Of a stretch of DNA of 64,000 nucleotides, positions 35,974-44,181 are shown piece by piece. The notes beneath the pieces were generated by a model, which saw only the letters and a list, made by a program, of their open reading frames with translations, made no database searches and was not told the DNA's origin. The position numbers and the translations under genes were made by a program. How positions within the stretch are numbered: the first letter of the stretch is position 1; each line of letters begins with the position of its first letter. The DNA is from an uncultured Pelagibacteraceae bacterium (GTDB lineage Bacteria; Pseudomonadota; Alphaproteobacteria; Pelagibacterales; Pelagibacteraceae). Location of the stretch: positions 1 through 64,000 of the forward strand of contig CACGLL010000001.1 of assembly GCA_902573905.1 (NCBI GenBank). The letters run 5' to 3'.

Positions 35974-36381
35974 CTATTTTTTTACTTCCTTTTTTATAAC
36001 TTTTTTCTCTTCTTTAACAGGTTTCTTTTTTTCAATAATTTTAGCTTCATCTATAACTTTGCCACCTTTTGCTAGAATTTTTGTTATTTGTATTTTAGAA
36101 TGACGTTGTCTATGACCATTCTTTTTTCTTGAATGTTTTCTTCTTCTTTTATGAAAAACTAATACAGTTCTATCTTTAACGATGTCTAAAAGCTTAGCTT
36201 CTACTGTAGCTCCATCAACTTTAGGACTACCAACCTCAGTAGTTTTGTCATCATTTAAAAGCAAAACATTATCAAACTTAATGGTTTGACCGACTTTAGC
36301 GTTTAGTTTTTCTATTTCTAATATTTTACTCGCAGAAACTTTGTATTGTTTTCCACCAGTTTCAATTATAGCAAATGACAT
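35974..36381 (-). CDS. rplU: 50S ribosomal protein L21 with Lys-rich tail
   Basis: Large-subunit protein that binds 23S rRNA with L20. The core (1 to about 102) shows FAIIETGGKQYKVSASKILEIE and the basic segment VFHKRRRKHSRKKNGHRQRHS. The 135-residue product has a C-terminal extension of about 30 residues dominated by Lys and Glu. I chose the ATG at 36381 over one at 36405, because it fits the family N-terminus and because a good promoter at 36408-36435 places the transcript start near 36401, which excludes the longer form. Confidence 0.95.
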   Translation of the reverse strand: MSFAIIETGGKQYKVSASKILEIEKLNAKVGQTIKFDNVLLLNDDKTTEVGSPKVDGATVEAKLLDIVKDRTVLVFHKRRRKHSRKKNGHRQRHSKIQITKILAKGGKVIDEAKIIEKKKPVKEEKKVIKKEVKK

Positions 36382-36407
36382 AAAATCTCTTTTTTTAATT
36401 TCCACGC

Positions 36408-36435
36408 AATATATCTGTCAGTGCTAGCAAGTCAA
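36408..36435 (-). promoter_or_regulatory. promoter of the rplU-rpmA-obgE-proB-proA run
   Basis: On the minus strand TTGACT (36435-36430) and TATATT (36413-36408) are separated by 16 bases, a near-consensus sigma-70 pair. The predicted start near 36401 gives a leader of about 20 bases before rplU. It is the only clear promoter ahead of the close-packed genes down to rppH. Confidence 0.6.
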
Positions 36436-36446
36436 GATTATTGAAG

Positions 36447-37205
36447 CTAAAAAGAGTCCTTTAAATCTCGTAATTTTGAAAAAACTTCAACATCAGATGA
36501 ATCTTTTAAGCCTAAGCCTTGCTTTATTACAGGGTCATCAAACCTTAGGAAAATATTCGTTTTAATTTCTTCGGCTATAGTAGACGGAATAGTCGGTTGG
36601 TTAGAGTTTAATTTTTTTTCGATGTCAATTTTTTTTTCTATTAAATAAGAATTTTTTGGGTCATGCTTTAAACAGAAAATTAAATTTGAATTTGTGTACT
36701 CATGTCCACAATAGATTTTTGTATCAAGAGGAAGATTTTTTATTTTGTTCAAAGAATTAAACATTTCTTTATGAGTACCTTCAAACACCCTCCCACACCC
36801 TAAAGAAAATAATGTGTCTCCAGTAAAAGCAATTTTTTCTTTTTTAAAGAAAAAAGCAATATGACCCTTTGTGTGACCTGGAATAAAAATTACTTCAAAT
36901 TCTAAATTGCCAATTTTATATTTTTGATTTTCCTTAAGCAATATATCTATTCCTGGAATACGATTTTTATCTGAGTTAAAGCCTAAAATCTTTGAGTTAT
37001 ATTTTTTTTTTAGTTCCAGGTTAGCACCAACATGATCAGCATGATGATGAGTATTTAAAACAAAGTCTAACTTTTTATATTTATCAATTATTTTATCACA
37101 GGCATTAAATTCAGAAGGATCTACTATTGAAACAGTGCCTGTTTCTTTTTCATGAATTAAATAACTGTAATTGTCACTTAAGCATGGAATAATTTTTACA
37201 ATCAT
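36447..37205 (-). CDS. gloB: hydroxyacylglutathione hydrolase (glyoxalase II)
   Basis: Metallo-beta-lactamase-fold hydrolase releasing D-lactate and glutathione from S-lactoylglutathione. The 252 residues contain the two-metal motif NTHHHADHVGAN (about 50-61), the PGHTKGHIAFF His, the bridging Asp in FTGDTLFSLGCGRVFEG, and the substrate-side YCGHEYTNSN. It starts directly after the metW stop, in a run metX-metW-gloB; co-transcription with methionine genes is seen by spacing, and its meaning is unclear. Confidence 0.93.
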   Translation of the reverse strand: MIVKIIPCLSDNYSYLIHEKETGTVSIVDPSEFNACDKIIDKYKKLDFVLNTHHHADHVGANLELKKKYNSKILGFNSDKNRIPGIDILLKENQKYKIGNLEFEVIFIPGHTKGHIAFFFKKEKIAFTGDTLFSLGCGRVFEGTHKEMFNSLNKIKNLPLDTKIYCGHEYTNSNLIFCLKHDPKNSYLIEKKIDIEKKLNSNQPTIPSTIAEEIKTNIFLRFDDPVIKQGLGLKDSSDVEVFSKLRDLKDSF

Positions 37206-37799
37206 TTACCCTATTAAAAAAATCCCTAATTTTGAAAAGAGATTTTTTAATTCTAAATTGCTTTTTTTTATTGGCGAAGTTTTATCTTCATTAACTCCAA
37301 CTACTTTTTTGATATTTATATTTTTTTCATCACAAAACTTAAATAAATCTTTAATAGTGCACATATGTAAGTTAGGAGTATTATACCAAGTATTTGGCAA
37401 TGTTTTTGTAACTGGCATTTCACCAAAAAATAAAAGCTTCATTCTTACTTTCCAATATCCGAAATTTGGAATGGAAACAATTACTGCTTTACCAATTCTC
37501 AGAAGATTTTTTAAAACTTCTTCCGGGTTATAAAAAGCTTGTAACGTTTGACTAAGCACAACATAGTCAAAAGATTGATCGGGAAATTGATGAAGTTCAG
37601 TTTCAGCGTTTCCTTGTATGACCGGCAAACCTTTGCGTATGCACAGTTGCACATTTTCTTGATTAAGTTCCAATCCACGAACCTCTATTTTTTTTTCCTC
37701 TCTAAGAAAATTCATTAGAGATCCATCTCCACAACCAACATCCAATACTCTTGTGTTCTTAGGTAACAATTCAGCTATTACTTTAAATTCTTTTTTCAT
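37206..37799 (-). CDS. metW: methionine biosynthesis protein MetW
   Basis: SAM-dependent-methyltransferase-like partner of MetX. The 197 residues show VLDVGCGDGSLMNFL (about 21-35), RGLELNQENVQLCI, FDYVVLSQTLQAFYNPEEVL, and IVSIPNFGYWKVRMKLLFFGEMPVT, all diagnostic of MetW. It overlaps metX by 17 bases and abuts gloB. Known alphaproteobacterial MetX enzymes often need MetW for full activity, which fits the overlap. Confidence 0.95.
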   Translation of the reverse strand: MKKEFKVIAELLPKNTRVLDVGCGDGSLMNFLREEKKIEVRGLELNQENVQLCIRKGLPVIQGNAETELHQFPDQSFDYVVLSQTLQAFYNPEEVLKNLLRIGKAVIVSIPNFGYWKVRMKLLFFGEMPVTKTLPNTWYNTPNLHMCTIKDLFKFCDEKNINIKKVVGVNEDKTSPIKKSNLELKNLFSKLGIFLIG

Positions 37800-38922
37800 T
37801 TTTAAACTTTTCGTACATTGAGTCTATAAAACCCTTAAGAGTTTTTAAAAATTCTGGTTCTTTTAATAAGAAGGAGTCGTGTCCCTTATCTGTTACTATT
37901 TCTGAGTAGGAAACATCAGCGCCAGATGCATTTAATGCAATTACTATATCCTTATTTTCTTTTGTTGTATAAAGCCAGTCAGAAGAAAATGATATTACTA
38001 GAAATTTCGTATTTTGATTTTTAAAAGCTTCAACTAACCCATCTTTATATTGCTTGGAAAGATCAAAATAATCCATTGCTCTAGTTATATAAAGAATTGA
38101 ATTCGCATCAAATCTTTCTACAAAAGCATAACCTTGATGTCTTAAATAACTCTCTACCTGAAAATCTGCGTTAAAACTAAATTCGTAATCAGCTTTTTCT
38201 TGTAATTTTCTTCCAAATTTTTCCTGCATACCTTTTTCAGATAAATAACTTATATGCCCAACCATTCTTGCAACTGCTAAGCCATTTTTAGGTTGCACAT
38301 CTTTTGAGACATATTTTCCATTATCCCAAACAGGGTCAGCCATAATTGCTTGGCGTGCTAGTTCGTTTAGCGCAATATTCTGAGCACTATGACTTGAACT
38401 ACAAGCTATTGGAATAGCCGAAAAAGCTTTATCAGGAAATGTTGCGCAAAACTGCAATAACTGCATTCCACCCATAGATCCGCCAGTAGCACATAAAAGT
38501 TTTTTTATACCGAGGTGTTCCAGTAAAGACTCTTGTGCTTTTACCATATCTCTAATGGTGATAACTGGAAAATCTAAACCGTAGGGTTGGTTATTTTCAG
38601 GATTTGTATCTTTTGGTCCAAGAGAACCCATACATCCACCAATTACATTTGCGCAAATCACAAAATATTTATCTGTATCAATAGCTTTGCCAGGACCAAC
38701 AGCAGTGACCCACCAACCCTCTTTATTTGTAATAGGGTTAGTACCAGTTACAAATTGATCTCCCGTCAAAGCATGAAATACAAGAATAGCGTTATCTTTA
38801 TTTGCGTTTAATTTTCCGTAAGTCTCGTATGCTAGTGGAAAATTATTTATTGTTTTACCACAATCAAGTTTGAGTGGTTTTTTTACTATAATTTTATTTA
38901 TATCTTCAGTTTTTCTATTCAT
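37783..38922 (-). CDS. metX: homoserine O-acetyltransferase or succinyltransferase MetX
   Basis: Alpha/beta-hydrolase that acylates homoserine, the first committed step of methionine synthesis. From the ATG at 38922 it has 379 residues. The nucleophile is in ATGGSMGGMQLLQF; later come FQVESYLRHQGYAFVERFDANSILYITRAMDYFDL and the catalytic His in DKGHDSFLL. An in-frame ATG at 38952 exists, but it lies inside the leader terminator and its purine-rich stretch abuts the codon, so I prefer 38922. Control is by the SAM-II riboswitch just upstream. Whether acetyl- or succinyl-CoA is used cannot be read by eye. Confidence 0.94.
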   Translation of the reverse strand: MNRKTEDINKIIVKKPLKLDCGKTINNFPLAYETYGKLNANKDNAILVFHALTGDQFVTGTNPITNKEGWWVTAVGPGKAIDTDKYFVICANVIGGCMGSLGPKDTNPENNQPYGLDFPVITIRDMVKAQESLLEHLGIKKLLCATGGSMGGMQLLQFCATFPDKAFSAIPIACSSSHSAQNIALNELARQAIMADPVWDNGKYVSKDVQPKNGLAVARMVGHISYLSEKGMQEKFGRKLQEKADYEFSFNADFQVESYLRHQGYAFVERFDANSILYITRAMDYFDLSKQYKDGLVEAFKNQNTKFLVISFSSDWLYTTKENKDIVIALNASGADVSYSEIVTDKGHDSFLLKEPEFLKTLKGFIDSMYEKFKNEKRI

Positions 38923-38924
38923 CC

Positions 38925-38950
38925 AAAAAAAAAGCCCAGCTAAACTGGGC
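38925..38950 (-). terminator. intrinsic terminator in the metX leader
   Basis: The minus strand reads GCCCAG-TTTAG-CTGGGC followed by nine T, a 6-base GC-rich stem with a 5-base loop (38950-38934) and a T tract (38933-38925). It lies between the riboswitch aptamer and the metX start, so it can abort transcription before metX. A competing fold uses the aptamer 3' strand. Confidence 0.8.
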
Positions 38951-38965
38951 ATCTCCCTTTTTAGC
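38939..38965 (-). promoter_or_regulatory. putative antiterminator pairing in the metX leader
   Basis: GCTAAAAAGGG (38965-38955, the 3' end of the aptamer) can pair with CCCAGTTTAGC (38949-38939): nine pairs around a 2x2 internal loop, closed by an AGATG loop. The second strand includes most of the terminator's left arm, so this hairpin and the terminator exclude each other. With SAM bound the first strand is held in the pseudoknot and termination wins; this is inference from base pairing. Confidence 0.6.
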
Positions 38966-39006
38966 TAAATTTATTATGCGCTTGCAATATGGTTAAATCA
39001 GCGCGA
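38955..39006 (-). ncRNA. SAM-II riboswitch aptamer
   Basis: The minus strand from TCGCGC (39006) through TGATTTAACC, ATATTGCAAGCGC and ATAAATTTAGC to AAAAAGGG (38955) matches the SAM-II aptamer closely, including the one from a marine metX gene used for the crystal structure (comparison from memory). Stem P1 pairs GCGC at 39004-39001 with GCGC at 38981-38978; the AACC loop and the 3' GGG supply pseudoknot strands. It is placed directly upstream of metX, its classic target. Confidence 0.93.
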
Positions 39007-39010
39007 TATC

Positions 39011-39039
39011 TATTTACTAGATCATCACAAACTTGTCAA
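39011..39039 (-). promoter_or_regulatory. promoter of the SAM-II-metX-metW-gloB transcript
   Basis: Minus-strand TTGACA (39039-39034, full consensus) lies 17 bases from TAAATA (39016-39011). The predicted start is about 39004, right at the first base of the aptamer, which supports both calls. Confidence 0.6.
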
Positions 39040-39098
39040 TTTTATATAAGATAAAGACTTCTAGAAAAACTCTAACAATTTGGATATTACATTAATAA

Positions 39099-40181
39099 AT
39101 GAGATTACCTAAACCAAATAACATAATAGCTGAAAAATACGTGGTAGGAATGAGCTTATTTAAAAATAGACTAGCTAAGATAAAATTATCAGCTAATGAG
39201 TCTGCGCTTGGACCTAGTCCAAAAGCAAAAAAGGAATATATAAAAGTATCAAAAAGTTTTGCAAGATATCCCGATACCAATGGTACTTTCTTAAGAGAAA
39301 CCTTATCAAAAAAATTTAAACTAGATAAAAATAGAATTGTTTTGGGATCAGGTTCAGATCAAATTTTTGAATTAATCTGTAAAGCATATCTAAAAAAAGG
39401 TGACGAGGTAATTGTGCCTAAGTATAGTTTTATTATTTATAGAATTTATAGCAAAATGAATGGAGCAAAAGTTATTTATTCAAAAGAAAATAACTTTACA
39501 GTTTCAGTAAAAGATATTTTAAAAAAAGTAACTACCAAGACAAAAGTTGTATTTTTAGCTAATCCTAATAATCCAACCGGGACCTATGTTGCAAAAAAAG
39601 ATTTGTTGTTTTTACGAAAAAAACTACGAAGCAATATTTTGTTAGTAGTTGATGATGCTTATTTTGAATATGTAAAACAAAAAAACTATTCTTCAGCGTT
39701 AAAATTATTTTCTAACTTTAAAAATGTAGTAATGACAAGAACATTTTCAAAAATTTATGGCCTAGCAGGATTGAGAGTTGGGTGGGGATATGGATCAAAA
39801 GAGATTATTGATACGTTAAATAAAATTAAGCCACCTTTTAATGTAAACAAAGCAGCTTTGTTTGCTGCATCTGCCGCAGTAAAAGATAGTACTTGGTTAA
39901 ATAAAGAAATTAAACACGTAAATAATTGGAATAAAAAAATGTTTAATGAATTTAGAAAAATGAAAATTGAAACTAATAGAAGCTATAGTAATTTTTTATT
40001 AGTTAATTTTGATAAAGTAAAAATTAATTCATCAAGAGTTTTTAAATTACTAGCGAAATCAGGAATTTTAGTTCGTAAAATGGATGTTTATGGTATTAAG
40101 AATTCACTAAGAATAACAATTGGAAAAAGTGAAGAAAATAGAAAATTAATATTTAAAATGAAAAAAATATTAAATGTTTAG
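39099..40181 (+). CDS. hisC: histidinol-phosphate aminotransferase family
   Basis: Class-I/II PLP enzyme of 360 residues. Seen are SANESALGPSPKAKKEY, GSGSDQIFELICKAYL, LANPNNPTGTYV, DDAYFEYV, the PLP Lys in TRTFSKIYGLAGLRVGWGYG and the C-terminal SLRITIGKSEEN. It overlaps tyrC by eight bases. In alphaproteobacteria this hisC-tyrC pairing is common and the enzyme probably also aminates prephenate or phenylpyruvate-type substrates; that breadth is family knowledge, not visible here. It is divergent from the metX leader. Confidence 0.9.
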   Translation: MRLPKPNNIIAEKYVVGMSLFKNRLAKIKLSANESALGPSPKAKKEYIKVSKSFARYPDTNGTFLRETLSKKFKLDKNRIVLGSGSDQIFELICKAYLKKGDEVIVPKYSFIIYRIYSKMNGAKVIYSKENNFTVSVKDILKKVTTKTKVVFLANPNNPTGTYVAKKDLLFLRKKLRSNILLVVDDAYFEYVKQKNYSSALKLFSNFKNVVMTRTFSKIYGLAGLRVGWGYGSKEIIDTLNKIKPPFNVNKAALFAASAAVKDSTWLNKEIKHVNNWNKKMFNEFRKMKIETNRSYSNFLLVNFDKVKINSSRVFKLLAKSGILVRKMDVYGIKNSLRITIGKSEENRKLIFKMKKILNV

Positions 40182-41070
40182 TAAGATTAGTATAATTGGT
40201 TGTGGTTTAATCGGTTCTTCAATATTAAGAGCTGTGAAAGAAAAAAAATTAGCATCTAAAATAAGTGTTTATGATAAGTCTTCAAAAGTAAACGACTATT
40301 TAAAAAAGAACTTTTCAGTTGAAATAAATAATAATATCTCAGATGCAGTCAAAGACTCTGATCTAGTAATTATTTCTTCTCCATTAAGTAGTTACAAAGA
40401 AATACTTCTTTCTATTCATTCAAATTTGAAAGAAAATGTGATTTTAACTGATACAGGCTCTGCTAAAAAAGAAGTAAATAAAATTATTAGCAACTCAAAT
40501 CTTAAAAATGTTAATTGGATTGCCTCACATCCTATAGCAGGAACTGAGTACAGCGGACCCGAAGCTGGTTTTGCAAGCTTATTTAATAATAGATGGTGTA
40601 TTTTATCTGCAGATAAAAAAGCTAATAAAGACAAAATTAATGAATTAGAAAAGTTTTGGTCTAGTCTTGGAAGTAAAGTAAAATTCATGTCATTTGAAGA
40701 TCATGATTATATTTTATCACTCACAAGTCATTTACCACATGCTGTTGCTTACAGTATTGTCAAAACAGCAATTAATAATGAAGACAAATTTAAAGATGAT
40801 GTTATTCAATATAGCGCTGGTGGATTAAGAGATTTTACAAGAATAGCTGCATCAGACCCATTAATGTGGAAAGATATTTTTATTGATAATAGTGATAATA
40901 TTTTAAATGTATTAGATAATTACCATAAAAATCTTGAGGAAATTAAAAACGCTATTAAAAATAAGGACAGTAAAAAACTTCTAGAAATATTCTCATCGAC
41001 TAAAAAAGTGAGAAAAGAAATTATTGAAGCTGGACAAGATACAGACAAACCTGGATTTGGTAGGAATTAA
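40174..41070 (+). CDS. tyrC: prephenate/cyclohexadienyl dehydrogenase
   Basis: NAD-dependent enzyme of tyrosine synthesis, oxidatively decarboxylating prephenate or arogenate. The 298 residues have the NAD motif IIGCGLIGSSILRAV, VIISSPLSSY, DTGSAKKEV, the substrate-site HPIAGTEYSGPEAG, and SLTSHLPHAVAYSIV followed by AGGLRDFTRIAASDP. There is no fused chorismate mutase. It overlaps hisC by eight bases and is followed three bases later by the tartrate-dehydrogenase-like gene. Confidence 0.92.
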   Translation: MFSKISIIGCGLIGSSILRAVKEKKLASKISVYDKSSKVNDYLKKNFSVEINNNISDAVKDSDLVIISSPLSSYKEILLSIHSNLKENVILTDTGSAKKEVNKIISNSNLKNVNWIASHPIAGTEYSGPEAGFASLFNNRWCILSADKKANKDKINELEKFWSSLGSKVKFMSFEDHDYILSLTSHLPHAVAYSIVKTAINNEDKFKDDVIQYSAGGLRDFTRIAASDPLMWKDIFIDNSDNILNVLDNYHKNLEEIKNAIKNKDSKKLLEIFSSTKKVRKEIIEAGQDTDKPGFGRN

Positions 41071-41073
41071 TTT

Positions 41074-42138
41074 ATGAAAGAATATAATATTGCATCAATA
41101 CCAGGCGACGGAATAGGAAAAGAAGTAGTTCCTGAAGGCTTAAAAGTTTTAAAAGATGCTGCAGAAAAGCATCAATTTAAAATAAATTTTACAGAATATG
41201 ATTTTGCCTCTTGTGATTATTACGAAAAACACGGGAAAATGCTTCCAGATGATTGGAAAGAAAAATTAGGAAAACATGATGCTATATTTTTTGGAGCAGT
41301 TGGTATGCCAGACCAAGTTCCTGACCATATTTCTTTATGGGGTTCGCTACTTCAGTTTAGAAGAGAGTTTGATCAATATATTAATCTTAGACCTGTAAAA
41401 TTATTTCCTGGGATTAAACCGCCATTAGCAAACAAAAAACCAGGTGATATAGACATGTTGATTGTCAGAGAAAATACTGAGGGTGAGTATTCTTCAGTTG
41501 GTGGAAGAATGTTTAAAAATACAGAAAGAGAAATAGCCGTCCAAGAAACAATAATGTCTGCACACGGAACAGACAGAGTTCAAAAATTTGCTTTTGAACT
41601 AGCTAAACAAAGAAAAAGAAAAAAATTAACCAATGCAACAAAATCAAATGGAATTTCAATAACGATGCCATTTTGGGATGAGCGTTTTAATCAGATGAAG
41701 AAAAATTATCCAGATATTGAAACAGATCAGTTTCATATAGATATTTTGGTAGCAAGATTTGTACTTAATCCCGAATGGTTTGATGTAGTAGTTGCATCTA
41801 ATTTATTTGGAGACATCCTTTCTGATTTAGGACCTGCTTGCACTGGAACTATTGGAATTGCTCCATCTGGTAATATTAATCCAGAAAATAAATTTCCATC
41901 TCTATTTGAACCAGTGCATGGCTCAGCCCCCGATATTGCTGGTAAAGGAATTGCAAACCCTGTAGGTCAAATTTGGTCCGGCGCAATGATGTTAGATTAT
42001 TTAGGAGAAAAACAAGCCTCCAATTCAATCGTTCAAGCTATTGAAAAATCTTTAAGTGAAAAAAATAACAGAACTAAAGATTTAGGCGGGAACGCTGATA
42101 CTATTAAATGTTCTAATTCAATACTATCTAATCTCTAA
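41074..42138 (+). CDS. tartrate/D-malate dehydrogenase-like beta-decarboxylating enzyme
   Basis: Member of the isocitrate/isopropylmalate dehydrogenase superfamily, 354 residues. Visible are ASIPGDGIGKEVVPEG, the branch-specific DFASCDYYEKHGKMLPDDW and FGAVGMPDQVPDHISLWGSLL, the active-site [29 protein letters not shown], and [18 protein letters not shown]. These place it with tartrate dehydrogenase/D-malate dehydrogenase rather than LeuB or Icd. It sits three bases after tyrC and overlaps the convergent plsC end by 15 bases. The physiological substrate is uncertain. Confidence 0.85.
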   Translation: MKEYNIASIPGDGIGKEVVPEGLKVLKDAAEKHQFKINFTEYDFASCDYYEKHGKMLPDDWKEKLGKHDAIFFGAVGMPDQVPDHISLWGSLLQFRREFDQYINLRPVKLFPGIKPPLANKKPGDIDMLIVRENTEGEYSSVGGRMFKNTEREIAVQETIMSAHGTDRVQKFAFELAKQRKRKKLTNATKSNGISITMPFWDERFNQMKKNYPDIETDQFHIDILVARFVLNPEWFDVVVASNLFGDILSDLGPACTGTIGIAPSGNINPENKFPSLFEPVHGSAPDIAGKGIANPVGQIWSGAMMLDYLGEKQASNSIVQAIEKSLSEKNNRTKDLGGNADTIKCSNSILSNL

Positions 42139-42837
42139 TTTTTTTATCTCAGTATAAATTTTATCTTCTATTTCTTTGACAAATTCATCGCTTTCTTTAC
42201 CAGGCATGATGGGTTCTAAAAATGAAATATGTATATCACCTGTATATTTCATAAAACTATTCTTTGGCCAAACTTTTCCAGTGTTTAAAGCAACAGGTAT
42301 GCAGGGTAAATTTAAGGCTTTATAAATTCTACCGGCTCCCTTCTTAAATGGCGGTCGTTCATCAAGTTTTACTCTAGTCCCCTGAGGAAATATAAGTAAA
42401 GGTCTTTTACTTTTATCTATTGTTTCTTTAATTTTATCAAAAAAGTTTAAATTTTCTTTTGTGGTTGTTTGCCTAACTATTGCGATTGATCCTATTTTTC
42501 TTAAATACCAACCAAATAGTGGAATATTTAATAGTTCTTTTTTTAAAATAAATACTGGACCATCTAATGGAATTTGAAAGGCGAAAGTCTCAAACATAGA
42601 TTGATGGGCTGAAGCAACAAAAAAATTATCTACCTTTTTTAAATTTTCAACGCCATGAAATATTACTTTTGAATGAAGAATAATTTTTATTAGAAAAACT
42701 ATGTACTTAGCTGACACTCTACCAAAAAATATTGTGAATTTACTAGGTAGAACTAATGTTGGTATAGCTAGGATAAAAATTGTTATGAGCCCAGCAAATA
42801 AAAAAATATTAAAGATTAAAGATTTTAAAAATTGCAT
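42124..42837 (-). CDS. plsC: 1-acyl-sn-glycerol-3-phosphate acyltransferase
   Basis: Membrane acyltransferase forming phosphatidic acid. The 237 residues start with a hydrophobic helix (about 8-30). Motif I is HQSMFE (H-x4-E, the Glu form often seen in alphaproteobacteria in place of Asp), motif III is LIFPQGTRVKL, and IPVALNTGKVWPK follows. Its start overlaps the lysA stop by one base. Length and motifs are complete. Confidence 0.9.
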   Translation of the reverse strand: MQFLKSLIFNIFLFAGLITIFILAIPTLVLPSKFTIFFGRVSAKYIVFLIKIILHSKVIFHGVENLKKVDNFFVASAHQSMFETFAFQIPLDGPVFILKKELLNIPLFGWYLRKIGSIAIVRQTTTKENLNFFDKIKETIDKSKRPLLIFPQGTRVKLDERPPFKKGAGRIYKALNLPCIPVALNTGKVWPKNSFMKYTGDIHISFLEPIMPGKESDEFVKEIEDKIYTEIKKLEIR

Positions 42838-44066
42838 TAAGAACTAATCAATTTTAGTAAATTTTGTTTCTTTCTAATATATCTTAATTTATTTTTATTG
42901 ATTAAAATTTCAGCAATTAATGGTCTAGTATTATAGTTAGAGGATAATGATGAACCGTAGGCTCCTACATTAGTAATAGCTATAAAGTCGTTTTCATTTA
43001 TTTTCTGATAATTTTTATATATTCCAAATTTGCAAGTACTTTCACAAATAGGTCCTACAAATTCTATTTTACCTTTTGACTTTGCTGAGTTTTTAGAAAC
43101 AGGAATAATTTGGTGAAATGCATCATACAAAGCAGGGCGCATAAAATCATTCATACCAGCGTCTAATATAATAAAGTTTTTATTAGCTCCTTTTTTTATG
43201 AATTGTACTTTGCTTACTAAAAGACCAGTATTTCCTATTATTGATCTACCTGGTTCAAAAATTATTTTACAATTTAATTTTTTTGAAAAATATTCTACAA
43301 GTTTAGAATATTTATTAAGATTAATTGGCCTTTCTTTATTTGTATAATTTATTCCAAATCCACCTCCTAAATCTACATAATTTAAATTAAGTCTTAATTC
43401 TTTAATTAGATTACTCATCACACTTAGAGTTTTTATGAATGGAGCGTCATTTAGGATCTGGCTTCCAATGTGAACACTTAGAGCATCTAGCTTAATATTT
43501 TTTAGAGAATTAATTGTTTTAAGAAAAATCTTAAAACTCTTAATTGACAATCCAAATTTATTTTCAGCCTTACCAGTTGATATATTTTTATGTGTTTTTG
43601 CATCAACATTTGGATTCAATCTAAATCCTATTGAAACTTTTTTTCTTAATTTTTTTGCTAAGTTATTTACTAATTTGGCCTCACTTTCTGTCTCACAGTT
43701 AATTAATAAAATATTTTTATTAATAGCTATTTTCAATTCTTCCTCAGTTTTTCCTACACCTGAGAAAACAATTTTTTTTGCTTTTATACCTGCTTTAAGA
43801 GCTTTCAATAATTCACCACCTGACACTACATCAGCACCAGCACCTAATTTTCCAAGTACTCTAAGTATATTCAAATTACTATTAGATTTTGCCGCAAAGC
43901 AAATTAAAGGATTAGTTTTTTTAAATGTATTTTTAAATTTAAGAAAATTTGTAATTATTTGATTTTCTGAATAAATGTAAAAAGGTGTTTTTTGTTTTTT
44001 TAAGATATTTTTAATTGATAACTTTTCAATAAATAAATTTTTGCCAACATATCTTAAGTTTTGCAT
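42837..44066 (-). CDS. lysA: diaminopimelate decarboxylase
   Basis: PLP fold-III enzyme making lysine from meso-diaminopimelate. The 409 residues contain the PLP Lys in ICFAAKSNSNLNIL (about 58-66), SGGELLKALKAG, LSVHIGSQI, VDLGGGFGINY, FEPGRSIIGNTG, and the substrate-site GPICESTCKFG. Four bases separate it from the small lipoprotein gene upstream. The argH-lipoprotein-lysA order is widespread in proteobacteria. Confidence 0.96.
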   Translation of the reverse strand: MQNLRYVGKNLFIEKLSIKNILKKQKTPFYIYSENQIITNFLKFKNTFKKTNPLICFAAKSNSNLNILRVLGKLGAGADVVSGGELLKALKAGIKAKKIVFSGVGKTEEELKIAINKNILLINCETESEAKLVNNLAKKLRKKVSIGFRLNPNVDAKTHKNISTGKAENKFGLSIKSFKIFLKTINSLKNIKLDALSVHIGSQILNDAPFIKTLSVMSNLIKELRLNLNYVDLGGGFGINYTNKERPINLNKYSKLVEYFSKKLNCKIIFEPGRSIIGNTGLLVSKVQFIKKGANKNFIILDAGMNDFMRPALYDAFHQIIPVSKNSAKSKGKIEFVGPICESTCKFGIYKNYQKINENDFIAITNVGAYGSSLSSNYNTRPLIAEILINKNKLRYIRKKQNLLKLISS

Positions 44067-44070
44067 TTGA

Positions 44071-44181
44071 TTATGAGATTATATTTATCTGATTAATTTT
44101 ACCTTGATATTTAGGTTCAGATTTTTTTCCACAACTTGAAAGGACAAATATTATTAAGAAAAATGTAGCAATAATTTTCAT
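44071..44181 (-). CDS. lptM: LptM/YifL-like small lipoprotein, 36 residues
   Basis: A short reading frame from ATG 44181 to TAA 44071. The product is a hydrophobic signal (MKIIATFFLIIFVL) ending in a lipobox, LSSC with Cys17, then a short polar tail starting GKKSEPKY. This matches the small lipoproteins found between argH and lysA in many proteobacteria (YifL, renamed LptM, which aids LptD assembly in E. coli). Its ATG overlaps the argH stop by one base (TAATG), and four bases separate it from lysA. The tail is shorter than usual; function here is inferred from position. Confidence 0.75.
   Translation of the reverse strand: MKIIATFFLIIFVLSSCGKKSEPKYQGKINQINIIS

Noticed and set aside
38955-39006. 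SAM-V riboswitch
   Set aside because: SAM-V shares the core with SAM-II, but the sequence here matches the SAM-II consensus more fully and lies at metX, its classic target.
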